This document shows, one piece after another, positions 26,936-34,747 of a DNA stretch of 64,000 nt. The notes below the pieces were generated by a model, which was not told the origin of the DNA, made no database searches, and worked only from the letters and a program-made list of their open reading frames with translations. The stretch spans positions 2,604,001-2,668,000 of the forward strand of contig OW818657.1 of assembly GCA_942492905.1 (NCBI GenBank), read 5' to 3'. Position 1 is the stretch's first letter, and each line of letters opens with the position of its first letter. The position numbers and the translations under genes are program-made. Source of the DNA: CAIZWU01 sp942492905. GTDB taxonomy: Bacteria; Verrucomicrobiota; Verrucomicrobiia; Verrucomicrobiales; V1-33.

Positions 26936-27048
26936 GGAGCGCGGACTTGCAGTCCGCCCCGGAGCATCGGCAGAGCATCAAGCAGGGGAACTGGATAGGC
27001 CCAAACAAGCGAACTGGGTTGCCGGGGCGGACTGCAAGTGCACGCTCC
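26936..27048. repeat. Second MITE-like element with 27-bp inverted ends
   Basis: A 113-bp element whose left end GGAGCGCGGACTTGCAGTCC-GCCCCGG is mirrored at the right end with two mismatches. Each end contains or nearly contains its own palindrome (GCGGACTTGCAGTCCGC on the left). It is non-coding and unrelated in sequence to the CACAGAT element. Confidence 0.7.
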
Positions 27049-27349
27049 ATGGCCCCCCGGCCCGCTAGACCTTCCTTTCATCCCCCCAGTTCCCCCGGGA
27101 TCTCCCTTCGCAGTAACTTTGTTCAACGGTGATCACTCCTGACGTTTCGCCAGTCCGTACCTTCACGATCCGTTTAAACTGCCTGAATTTCTTGCAAATC
27201 CTGTTGGGGACAGATATGATCGGAATATCCAGCCATATCCATTGAGGCCCAGTCTTTTTCAAAACACCACTCCCACAATTATGCGACATCTAGAAATAGA
27301 TATATATCCAAACCGTGTGGGTGCAATAAATCGTTAAATAGAAATTAAA
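27049..27349. other. AT-richer leader region of the HEPN gene
   Basis: About 300 bp without a supported gene. The base composition becomes clearly AT-richer here. The last 60 bases (AGATATATATCC, TAAATCGTTAAATAG) are a plausible promoter region for the gene starting at 27350, but no firm -35/-10 pair can be assigned. Confidence 0.4.
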
Positions 27350-28186
27350 ATGAGTGAGAAAAGCCCACTGTTCATCAGCGCAATGGAATTGCTTAGCCAT
27401 GGGGTCGAGCTTCTTGAGCAGGATAATCCAAAAAAGAACAAATTCATTGTCTTGCATCTTTGTAATGCTGTGGAGCTCCTCTTGAAAGACATGGTGATCG
27501 ATTGTGGGGAGTCGATTTTTGAGAACAACAGCAAAAATACAATTGGAATCTGGAGTGCCTTCAAGGCGCTTGAGGGGCACCAAATTGCCATTCCTCAGAA
27601 ACCGCACATTGAGATGTTGGTCGACGACCGGAACGTGATTCAGCACAAGTTTGGCTATCCGAGTAAGGAATCGGTCATTTACTACCTCGGTTTCGTGGTT
27701 GCGATGTTTCGAGAGTGTATGAAGAGCCGCTACGACGCAGATTTTGACGATATTGCATCCGAGTATTTCTCCGCTTCCGGACTTGAGCTAGTTGGCGCGA
27801 GCGAGAGAAACGAGTTTTCTACTGTCGATGCAATCGCTAAGTATGATCTTTTGTCAGCTGTAGCCACGGCATACAGCCTTCTGGAGAAGCGCATTCATAA
27901 GCTTCTCGATTCCAGCGACTCCAAGCGTCCTGTCATGATTTGGCACGATCCGCGATTCTATTCGCTTTTGAAGGAGGTCGATCACCAAGGGATCGATGGC
28001 GAACAGCCAAAAAAGTATTTTGACTCGATAAGGCAGCTGCGAAACGTCGCGGTGCATCGTCAGCATTTTAATCCTGATGAGATGACGGAGGAGATGACGA
28101 GGGGTATCGAACGGATTAAGAAGCTTGAGGCTGCGCTGGACGCGATACCAGAGGAGAAGCTCATCAAGATCAGACAAAATGGATAG
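27350..28186 (+). CDS. Protein with two HEPN-type RNxxxH motifs
   Basis: A 278-residue soluble, largely helical protein. Two copies of the HEPN ribonuclease signature are visible: RNVIQH at R94-H99 and RNVAVH at R231-H236, each near the end of a helical block. This suggests two fused HEPN-like domains (about 5-125 and 160-265). HEPN proteins are often RNases in toxin-antitoxin, abortive infection or CRISPR-linked systems, but some are non-catalytic. The gene lies in a lower-GC islet with a different codon choice (ATT, TTT, GAT common), has no Shine-Dalgarno and no obvious antitoxin such as an MNT nucleotidyltransferase beside it. Horizontal acquisition is likely; the family assignment rests on motifs only. 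Confidence 0.6.
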   Translation: MSEKSPLFISAMELLSHGVELLEQDNPKKNKFIVLHLCNAVELLLKDMVIDCGESIFENNSKNTIGIWSAFKALEGHQIAIPQKPHIEMLVDDRNVIQHKFGYPSKESVIYYLGFVVAMFRECMKSRYDADFDDIASEYFSASGLELVGASERNEFSTVDAIAKYDLLSAVATAYSLLEKRIHKLLDSSDSKRPVMIWHDPRFYSLLKEVDHQGIDGEQPKKYFDSIRQLRNVAVHRQHFNPDEMTEEMTRGIERIKKLEAALDAIPEEKLIKIRQNG

Positions 28187-28284
28187 CGGTGCGCCAATAG
28201 TAACGCCTTACCCACCTACGGTTCCAGCCGCCACGGCCGCTAAAACCTCAACCCGCAGTCTAAGCCTCGCCCCCGGTCAGGCGT

Positions 28285-28308
28285 AGGAGGACTCGATGTC
28301 CAACTGAA
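28285..28308 (+). promoter_or_regulatory. Strong Shine-Dalgarno with three-codon mini-ORF
   Basis: A perfect AGGAGG at 28285-28290 sits five bases before ATG TCC AAC TGA (28296-28307), a three-codon frame. This frame ends one base before the ATG of the next gene at 28309. Neighbouring genes lack such a site. The arrangement may give translational reinitiation, or it may reflect a small indel at the original start. Confidence 0.6.
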
Positions 28309-28881
28309 ATGAACGTATATCGCCTTCATCCTGAGTATACGCAAAGCGGTGAGTATTATGCACACTGGGTTGATGACGGCGTTCGACTTATGGATACGCC
28401 GCAATCCAAAATTGGCTCGGTGCTAGATCAATGGCCAATGGACCTGCTCTTTGACCTCATTCGCGACGGCAAGGACTGTGACGTTTACATGAATCCCTGC
28501 GGACTGTGCTTTACGCAACGAGCGATGGATGCACTGTCGCCGATCTGCAGCGGCTTTGTTGAATGGCTTCCCATTCGCATTAGGGGCGGTGAACCGCTCT
28601 ACATCTTTCATCCAACCTCAATCGTTCCTATCGGACCATCAGCTCAATTTAGCTCGCACGCACCCGGCGACAACATCATCGAGATATACGAATACGACTT
28701 TGCCTCGCCTGAAACATTGCCCTGCTGCTTTCTGATACCACAGCCCATTACGAGCGCGGCCGGAAAGGGTGGATACGCCTTCACTGGCGAATATGTTACC
28801 GATACACTTCGTGCTGCGATGAAGCAATTTCGTGGCATCGACTTCGATCCTGTGTTCCCGCCAAAACAAAAACGCGGATAA
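28309..28881 (+). CDS. Imm11/DUF1629-like putative immunity protein
   Basis: A 190-residue cytoplasmic protein without signal peptide or membrane segment. The layout resembles the Imm11 (DUF1629) family of polymorphic-toxin immunity proteins: MNVYRLHPEYT at the start, a WVDDG and DQWPMDLLFDLI first half, then an LSPICSGFVEWLPIRIRG segment followed by EPLYIFHPTSIVPI. No toxin gene is adjacent, so it would be an orphan. Base composition is lower in GC than the surroundings, as for the HEPN gene 123 bp upstream. The family call is tentative. The start at 28309 is separated from the strong AGGAGG by a mini-ORF. Confidence 0.5.
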   Translation: MNVYRLHPEYTQSGEYYAHWVDDGVRLMDTPQSKIGSVLDQWPMDLLFDLIRDGKDCDVYMNPCGLCFTQRAMDALSPICSGFVEWLPIRIRGGEPLYIFHPTSIVPIGPSAQFSSHAPGDNIIEIYEYDFASPETLPCCFLIPQPITSAAGKGGYAFTGEYVTDTLRAAMKQFRGIDFDPVFPPKQKRG

Positions 28882-29212
28882 TACAAAATGCATTCGGGTT
28901 GCCGATCGGGCGTTTCCTCAAGTCAGAGTTACTTCGCGGCAATCGGGTGATTTTGGTCGTTATCCCAAAAATGCAATGCGCCATCCAGAAGGGCGGTCCT
29001 GCCATGGATAAGCTTCCCTGATGAATTGGGGGTGCTCGGCGACTGAAATGTCCAGGTGCACCAATGTCCGCACAGGGGGCAGGTGCCGTGGATCGGCCGG
29101 ATTTTCCGCTTCAGGGCGGGGCGGACCGCGAAGATGCGGTGACAGAGGGTGGTAAGGCGTAAAGGCCGATTTTAGTTGCTTGGCGGACCGGGATGGAGGC
29201 ATACTGCCCGTC
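28882..29212. other. Intergenic, nothing recognised
   Basis: About 330 bp between the Imm11-like gene and the small lipoprotein gene. A minus-strand frame crosses it (29382 to 28960), but it also overlaps the lipoprotein gene and has no family features. No convincing hairpin, repeat or RNA gene was seen. Confidence 0.4.
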
Positions 29213-29419
29213 ATGAAACCCTTTTCTGTGCTCCTCCTTTTGTCGTTGATCTCCGGATTCCTGAGCGGCTGTGCGGAGACGGCTACCCAGCCCGGGAGTG
29301 CGCTGCCTATCGAACACCAGGACACTTCCGCCACGGTGCCGGGGAATGCTCCGATCGTGGACCGGATGGGGGTGGATGGCACCCAGCATTACCACCGCAA
29401 GGTGACGACGGTGCAGTAG
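29213..29419 (+). CDS. Small lipoprotein
   Basis: A 68-residue product beginning MKPFSVLLLLSLISGFLSGC, a short signal peptide with lipobox LSGC (Cys20). The mature peptide of about 49 residues is polar and unstructured-looking, ending HYHRKVTTVQ. It is probably anchored to a membrane. Function is unknown. Confidence 0.65.
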   Translation: MKPFSVLLLLSLISGFLSGCAETATQPGSALPIEHQDTSATVPGNAPIVDRMGVDGTQHYHRKVTTVQ

Positions 29420-29733
29420 ATCCGAGGGAAAGAAGTCAGAGGTCAGAGGTCAGACAAACGCTGCCGGTGGCGAGGCGTTTGAGGCACAAACTACGAGGGG
29501 CGGAGTGGTTTGAGACAGCCCATGGCTGGGGCATGGCCCCGAAGGCACCAAATGGGGTGCCGAAGTCAACTTCCCGGCCACGGTTTGGGGCGCAGCCCCG
29601 CAGGCGCGGTGAGCGCCGGAGTCATTGCAGAGGGCAGGCGAACGCAGTCGACAGGCGTGGCAAATTGAACTTTGGTCACCAAGCGCCTTCGCGCAGAACA
29701 ATCGGCTGTAACTCGGCAAAGAGAACTTACGAA
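29420..29733. other. Hairpin-rich intergenic region
   Basis: A 314-bp stretch without a supported gene. A tandem GTCAGAG triplet lies at about 29439-29455. A series of perfect small hairpins follows between 29530 and 29625: GGGGCATGGCCCC, GGCACCAAATGGGGTGCC, GGGGCGCAGCCCC and GGCGCGGTGAGCGCC. They differ in sequence from the REP-like elements around the transposase. The last bases hold a GAGAAC-type ribosome site for the gene at 29734. Confidence 0.5.
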
Positions 29734-30423
29734 ATGAAAGCGGCTTTAATTTTATGTCTTACTTATTCCACCGCTGCTTTCGGAGCTTTGACCCCGAAAG
29801 AGATTGAGTATTTGCTGCTTTCGGATCGTGACACCCGTGACTCGCACCTGGCATTTGAAGCCAAGGTGCAGAGCTTATCCAAGGAAGATTTATTTCAGTG
29901 GGTTGATCTTGTAAAGACCCAGGATATTCCGGTTGCTCTGAGGAGAGTAGTTTACTTGGCGGAAAGGAAGTACGAAGAATTCGAAGGGGACTTCACAGAT
30001 GAGGAAAAATCACGGGTCGCCCGGCTGATGATTCAGGGCGTGGAAAAGGTTATAGAACAAACGCAGGAATACGGAATTTTATCTTTTTTAACCGCCGTCG
30101 ACCATCCTTTGGTCGATGAGTTGATTGAGCGCCTCAAGCAGGTAAAGGATGAAGGTTGTGTTCGAAACCTCAATATTCTCGTGTTGGGAATAGCAGAAAC
30201 AAGGTCGAAGAAAGCAGCTGCCTCGCGTCCCTTTTCTGTAGAAGAGTCCGCAGCTGGGTTGCCCGAACCCATCAAAGCACCGGGCGCAACTGCCAAGGAA
30301 TCTGAGTCGAAGCCAGCTTCAAAGGCTTTAGCAAATTCCGTGTGGTCCAAGTGGAGATGGGCCCTTATCGGTACCATTGCGGCGGCAGTTATTCTATGGC
30401 TCACACTTAAGCGGCGTCCCTGA
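29734..30423 (+). CDS. Exported C-terminally anchored protein of unknown function
   Basis: A 229-residue protein with a signal peptide (about 1-18, ending FGA), a helical charged middle (KEIEYLLLSDRDTRD to LIERLKQVKDEG), a Pro/Ser/Lys-rich linker (about 160-205) and a C-terminal transmembrane helix (WALIGTIAAAVILWLTL) followed by KRRP. It would be a periplasmic domain anchored at its C-terminus. Base composition is lower in GC than the flanking conserved genes, consistent with the accessory islet. No family is recognised. Confidence 0.6.
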   Translation: MKAALILCLTYSTAAFGALTPKEIEYLLLSDRDTRDSHLAFEAKVQSLSKEDLFQWVDLVKTQDIPVALRRVVYLAERKYEEFEGDFTDEEKSRVARLMIQGVEKVIEQTQEYGILSFLTAVDHPLVDELIERLKQVKDEGCVRNLNILVLGIAETRSKKAAASRPFSVEESAAGLPEPIKAPGATAKESESKPASKALANSVWSKWRWALIGTIAAAVILWLTLKRRP

Positions 30424-30533
30424 CTCTTGAATGCGGGAAATCAGTGCAAATTGCCATTTTTTGGACCTTCCGGGAAATGGTGCTCTGCCTATGATCCATC
30501 GGACTGGTTGCGGCAGGCCGCTGGGGTGGGTGG

Positions 30534-33215
30534 TCATTTGGGCTGGCGGATCCATTGCAGGAGATCGGCCATTTGTTGGGGAGTGAGGGCGGACTCGAAG
30601 CCGGGGGGCATCAGGGAGCCGGGGACGGGCTGCATGGCGGTGATGTCGCTGCGCAGCACGGGCTGTTCGGCGCCGCCGGGGAGGCGGAGCACGAGGTTGT
30701 TGACGGTCTCGGCGGAGATGACGCCGCTGAGGACGGGGCCGGACTGGAGGGTGACGGTCCAGCCGCGGTAACGGGCTTCCACGGTCTGGGCGGGGTCGAG
30801 GATATTCGCGAGGAGCCAGTCGGTGGGTTTGTTGGCGGTCATGTCGAGATCCGGGCCGACCTCGTGGCCCTGGCCGCGCAGCCGGTGACAGAGGGCGCAG
30901 AGGGACTCAAACAGCGGCTGGCCGGCGGCGGCGTTCCCTGCGAGCTTTTCCACGGCGGCGTAGGTGGCGATGACTTTTTCCCGGTCGGGGGAATGGGACT
31001 GGAGGACGGGAGGGCGGACGGCGGCGGGGATCTTTTCCTTTTGTTTCAGGCGGTGGAAGAGGGGGCTGTCAGGAAGCAGCGAGGACATGACGGCCACCCG
31101 CACGTCTTCATCGGGGTGGGCTGACAATTCGGCGAGGACTGGTTCGCTGCGCTCCGGGGGCCAGAAGCCGAGGGTGAACGCGGCCTGCAGGAGCACGGCG
31201 GGATCGGGATCGCGGGCGAGGGCGGCGACGGCGGGGAAGAGGGACTCGACCGGGAAGGCTTCACTTTCCAGCAGGGCGGCGCAGCGGACCCAGGGGTGGG
31301 GATCCGTCAGGGCGGCGCTGAGGGTGGCTTCGTCCAGGGCACCCAGCGCGCCCAACGTGGCGAGGGCCTGCAAGCGGACCTGCGGCAGATGGGCGGGGGT
31401 GAGCAGGGCCCGGAGCGGAGCGGGGGCGGCGGGATCCTTCAACTCCAGGAGGAGGCGCTGGGCCATGTCGCGCTGCCAGCCATTGCTGCTGTTCAGCGCG
31501 GCCACGAGGGCGGGGGCCGGCATGGTGGACAGGTCCGGCACCGGGCGGCGCGGGGCATCCACGGGCGTGATGCGGTAAAGGCGGCCGCGGTCGGAACCGG
31601 CGCGCAGATCCACCCGGGCCTGCATTTCCGGGGAGATCCATTCCGGATGCTCCAACACGAAGCGGTAATAATCCGCCACCCAGAGGGCACCATCGGGACC
31701 GGTGCGGAGGAAGACCGGACGGAACCAGTTGTCCGTGCTGGCGAGGAACTCCCGGGTTTCCTCCCCGGCGGCGCGCTGGCTGCGGAAGCCACTGCCCTCG
31801 CGCGACAGCACCTCGCGGTGCACGGTGTTATGCACGGGTTCGGCGATGAAGACGTTGTCGGCAAAGGCTGGGCCAAACAAGGTGTCGCGGTAGGGGGCGG
31901 GAGAGCAGGCGCTGGTGACGTGATTCAGGGACCACGGCTGATTGGGCCGCTCAAGAGGCGGGCTGGCGGGAAAGACGCGGGTGGAGTCAGGGTAGTTGGC
32001 GAGGGGTTTCCTGACGCGTTTTACCGCGAGCTGGGGATTGCGTTTCAGATAACGTTCCGGGAGAGTCACCTGCCAGAGCCAGGCCGGATTGTTGTTGCCG
32101 AACCAGTGCCCCCAGTCATCGCGGCGCAGGCCGTATTGCGTCATGCCGGAGACAGTTTCGATTTCCCCGGTGTCCGGACGGAACCGCACATCGCGCCCGC
32201 TGATGGCAAGGGTCTTTCCGGTTTTGACCGAAGTCACGGTGCCGCCGCTGTCGCCATTGGCAGCATAGATCCAGCCGTCGAGGCCCCACTCGAAGCCATT
32301 GAAGCGGTGCTGCTGATTGCCCGGGGTGAATCCGGTGAACAACACCTCGCGGGTTTCGGCCCGGCCATCGCCATCCTGGTCCACGGCGTAAATGATGTCA
32401 GGGGCGGCAGCGATCAAAGCCCCCTGGCGCCAGGGCATGACACCGGTGGGAAAGGGCAGCTGATCGGCAAAAACGGTGGTGTCCTCATAGCGGCCATCGT
32501 CGTCGCGGTCGGTCAGGATCTTCACCACCCCGCCGGGCTGGCCTTTCCCATCCATGCCGGTGGGATAGTCATTCATCTGCACGACCCAGAGGCGGCCATC
32601 GGGACCCCAGTCGAAGGCGGCGGGATCGGTGATCTGCGGCTCGTGGGCCACCAACTCCGCGCGGAACCCGTCGGGCAGCCGGAGGGATAACAGACCCTGC
32701 TCCGGCGACAGCGGGGGCGGCATGGGCAGGGCGATCAGCGTCTTCGCGGTCAGGGTGGTTTTGGGGCCGGTGGGCGATTGGATGGAGAGGATGCCGTCCT
32801 TTACCGACACGGTGGTCCCGGTGAGGGGCGGCAAGCGGTCCGGCGCCGCGGTGCGCGGGGCGCTGCGCACCTGCTGCGACCAGCCGGGCAGCCAGCCGAG
32901 ATCCGCCCGGGCCTGCTTTGTCCAGAGGTGGATGGCTTCATGGGCTTCATCGGCAAACAGGAGATCGGCCAGGCCATCGCCATTCAAATCGGCAAACCGG
33001 ATCCCACTGTCAGGGGCATCCCCTGACGGAACCGGCACGCCGGAGGGACGCGGGAATTGGCCCGCCATTTTCCCGCCGGTCACGGTGATGCCGTCTGCTG
33101 CGATCTGCACCTGCTCGGCGGTGCCGTCGCTGTCGAGATCGGTGCGCAGGGTGAAGGGGCCGGCCGCCCCCACGGGCAGGGCAGGGAGGAGAAGCGTCAG
33201 GGCGAGGCGTTTCAT
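30534..33215 (-). CDS. PVC-type CxxCH propeller protein (putative membrane-bound dehydrogenase)
   Basis: Exported 893-residue protein. After a signal peptide (1-18) comes a short FG-GAP-like calcium-loop segment (DLDSDGTAEQ, DLNGDGLADLLF). A PVC-type beta-propeller follows (about 170-560), with GPDGRLWVVQMNDYP and a DRDDDGRYEDTTVFADQLPFPTG block. HEAT-like helical repeats lie at about 590-730, and a cytochrome-c domain has one CALCH heme site (773-777) and GPDL. This is the organisation often named putative membrane-bound dehydrogenase in Planctomycetes and Verrucomicrobia; it probably oxidises a sugar or alcohol and passes electrons to its heme. Its ATG overlaps the stop of the upstream DMFase-like gene (ATGA), so the two are translationally coupled. 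Confidence 0.9.
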   Translation of the reverse strand: MKRLALTLLLPALPVGAAGPFTLRTDLDSDGTAEQVQIAADGITVTGGKMAGQFPRPSGVPVPSGDAPDSGIRFADLNGDGLADLLFADEAHEAIHLWTKQARADLGWLPGWSQQVRSAPRTAAPDRLPPLTGTTVSVKDGILSIQSPTGPKTTLTAKTLIALPMPPPLSPEQGLLSLRLPDGFRAELVAHEPQITDPAAFDWGPDGRLWVVQMNDYPTGMDGKGQPGGVVKILTDRDDDGRYEDTTVFADQLPFPTGVMPWRQGALIAAAPDIIYAVDQDGDGRAETREVLFTGFTPGNQQHRFNGFEWGLDGWIYAANGDSGGTVTSVKTGKTLAISGRDVRFRPDTGEIETVSGMTQYGLRRDDWGHWFGNNNPAWLWQVTLPERYLKRNPQLAVKRVRKPLANYPDSTRVFPASPPLERPNQPWSLNHVTSACSPAPYRDTLFGPAFADNVFIAEPVHNTVHREVLSREGSGFRSQRAAGEETREFLASTDNWFRPVFLRTGPDGALWVADYYRFVLEHPEWISPEMQARVDLRAGSDRGRLYRITPVDAPRRPVPDLSTMPAPALVAALNSSNGWQRDMAQRLLLELKDPAAPAPLRALLTPAHLPQVRLQALATLGALGALDEATLSAALTDPHPWVRCAALLESEAFPVESLFPAVAALARDPDPAVLLQAAFTLGFWPPERSEPVLAELSAHPDEDVRVAVMSSLLPDSPLFHRLKQKEKIPAAVRPPVLQSHSPDREKVIATYAAVEKLAGNAAAGQPLFESLCALCHRLRGQGHEVGPDLDMTANKPTDWLLANILDPAQTVEARYRGWTVTLQSGPVLSGVISAETVNNLVLRLPGGAEQPVLRSDITAMQPVPGSLMPPGFESALTPQQMADLLQWIRQPK

Positions 33216-34621
33216 CGGGAGAGCTTTTCCAGGATATTCCGGGTGATGCGGTCCACCATGGGATCGCCGCCGCGCAACCCGTGCGCCCAGTCGGTGCTGC
33301 CGCAGGTGAAGACGGTGCCACCGCGTTGATAGACGCCGAGCACGGCATTGCCCTTGCGGCCATTCTCCCAGCGCTCATACCACTGGCAATCATCCGGATG
33401 CCACTGCGCCGGGGCACTGGCGAGGATTTCAAAGGTGTCAGGGGTGCCGTCGCGGTGGGTGGGGAAGGGCAGGCCTTCCTTCCAATCGATTTCGCAGCCA
33501 TCGCACTCATAACCGACAATGGTGTCCTTGGCGCCGAAGGAGTCGGCCCGTTTCAGGCCGGTCCCCTGATAGATCCAATGGTCCGGCCGGTGCACCGTGA
33601 AGGCCCCGCTGCCATCCATGAGCTGCCCGTGGCTTTTGTGATAGCCGCCCCAGAGGAACCCGACGCCGGTCAGCTGGTTTTCCGGCCGCTGCACCAGATG
33701 ATGGCTCCAGAGCGAGGACAGGCTGGCGTAACCCGCGCGGGCCCCATAGACCGGATCGCTGGGGAAATTCTGCTTCCAACAGGTGAGGGTCTGGCCGTCC
33801 GGGCTGGAGCGCACCTGCCAGCAGCAGGTATTGCCGCTGAAGAAAGCCACATTGCCGCCCCCGCCGATGAACTTTTCCAGATGGTCGCGCATGGGGGCCG
33901 ACCAGTATTCGTCATGCCCCACGCTCAGCACCAGCCGGTAGTGTTGGAGGATTTCGGGATGGAACTCGAGGTCGCTGTTGGCGGCGTATTCAAAGGTGAA
34001 ACCACTGCGCTCCGCCCATTCGACAAAGGGCTGCTCCCAATTGCTGAACTGGCTGGCGGGAGGCCGCTGGAAGGAAACCTGATGCCCCTGATTGCCGCCG
34101 CGGCCGTTGTAGGCATACAGGCTGAAGCCGCCCCAGTTGTTGTAGGCGTTGTAGGTGTTGGTGCTCAGCTGCAGGAGGATGCGCGAGGTGCGGCCCGGCT
34201 CCGCGGCGCGCAGCACAAAAAAGCAGGAGGCTTCGGCCGGAGTGGGGGCCTCCGCCGGGGTGGCGGCGGGCCGGACTCCATGGAGCCTGACTTGATAATA
34301 ACCGCTGCGCCAACCGGCGGGGATTTTCAAGGTGAGGGCCTGCGGCCAACGGCAACCCATGGACGAGCTGTCCTCCGGCACGGGGTATTCCTTGCCGGCG
34401 ACGTCCTGTTGTTCCCACACCTTTTCCGGCTTCAGGCCATGCCGGGTGATCTCCGCCGCGAAGGTGGGCAGGTTGGTGGAGACATGCAGGGTGATCTCCT
34501 CCCCGGGGGCATAACTCACCTTTCCTGTATAACCTGCCAGGGTCGGTGGCGGCAGATTGCCCGCGGCGGACGACAGGAGGGCCGACAGGCAGAGGATCCA
34601 GACGGAGAGGAGGAGCTTCAT
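33212..34621 (-). CDS. N,N-dimethylformamidase beta-subunit-like exported protein
   Basis: A 469-residue secreted protein with a signal peptide ending SSAAG. It resembles the large-subunit domain of N,N-dimethylformamidase: a beta-sandwich-like N-terminal part (YAPGEEITLHVST, GYYQVRL) and a core with NTYNAYNNWGG, LVLSVGHDEYWS, HLEKFIGGGGNVAFFSGN and WQVRSSPDG. Members in PVC bacteria are exported and unlikely to use DMF; the actual substrate is unknown. It is the first gene of a two-gene minus-strand operon with the CxxCH propeller protein and is divergent from the SASA esterase at 34748. Confidence 0.8.
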   Translation of the reverse strand: MKLLLSVWILCLSALLSSAAGNLPPPTLAGYTGKVSYAPGEEITLHVSTNLPTFAAEITRHGLKPEKVWEQQDVAGKEYPVPEDSSSMGCRWPQALTLKIPAGWRSGYYQVRLHGVRPAATPAEAPTPAEASCFFVLRAAEPGRTSRILLQLSTNTYNAYNNWGGFSLYAYNGRGGNQGHQVSFQRPPASQFSNWEQPFVEWAERSGFTFEYAANSDLEFHPEILQHYRLVLSVGHDEYWSAPMRDHLEKFIGGGGNVAFFSGNTCCWQVRSSPDGQTLTCWKQNFPSDPVYGARAGYASLSSLWSHHLVQRPENQLTGVGFLWGGYHKSHGQLMDGSGAFTVHRPDHWIYQGTGLKRADSFGAKDTIVGYECDGCEIDWKEGLPFPTHRDGTPDTFEILASAPAQWHPDDCQWYERWENGRKGNAVLGVYQRGGTVFTCGSTDWAHGLRGGDPMVDRITRNILEKLSR

Positions 34622-34747
34622 TTGTGGCCAGTCTACTGGCGCTGCCCGGCCGGATGCAAGCTTGGCGCTTCCCGCAGATGCGCTCCGTCCGCAGGCTTGC
34701 CATGGACGGACCAGAACGCTACAACGCGGCTACTTCCTCATCACTCC

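Noticed and set aside
28187..28308. Integron attC site between the HEPN and Imm11-like genes
   Set aside because: A GTCCAAC box fits the inverse core, but no matching GTTRRRY box or long palindromic partner lies at the expected position.
28960..29382. Minus-strand frame of 140 codons across the gap after the Imm11-like gene
   Set aside because: Overlaps the small lipoprotein gene, has no family similarity or plausible start context.
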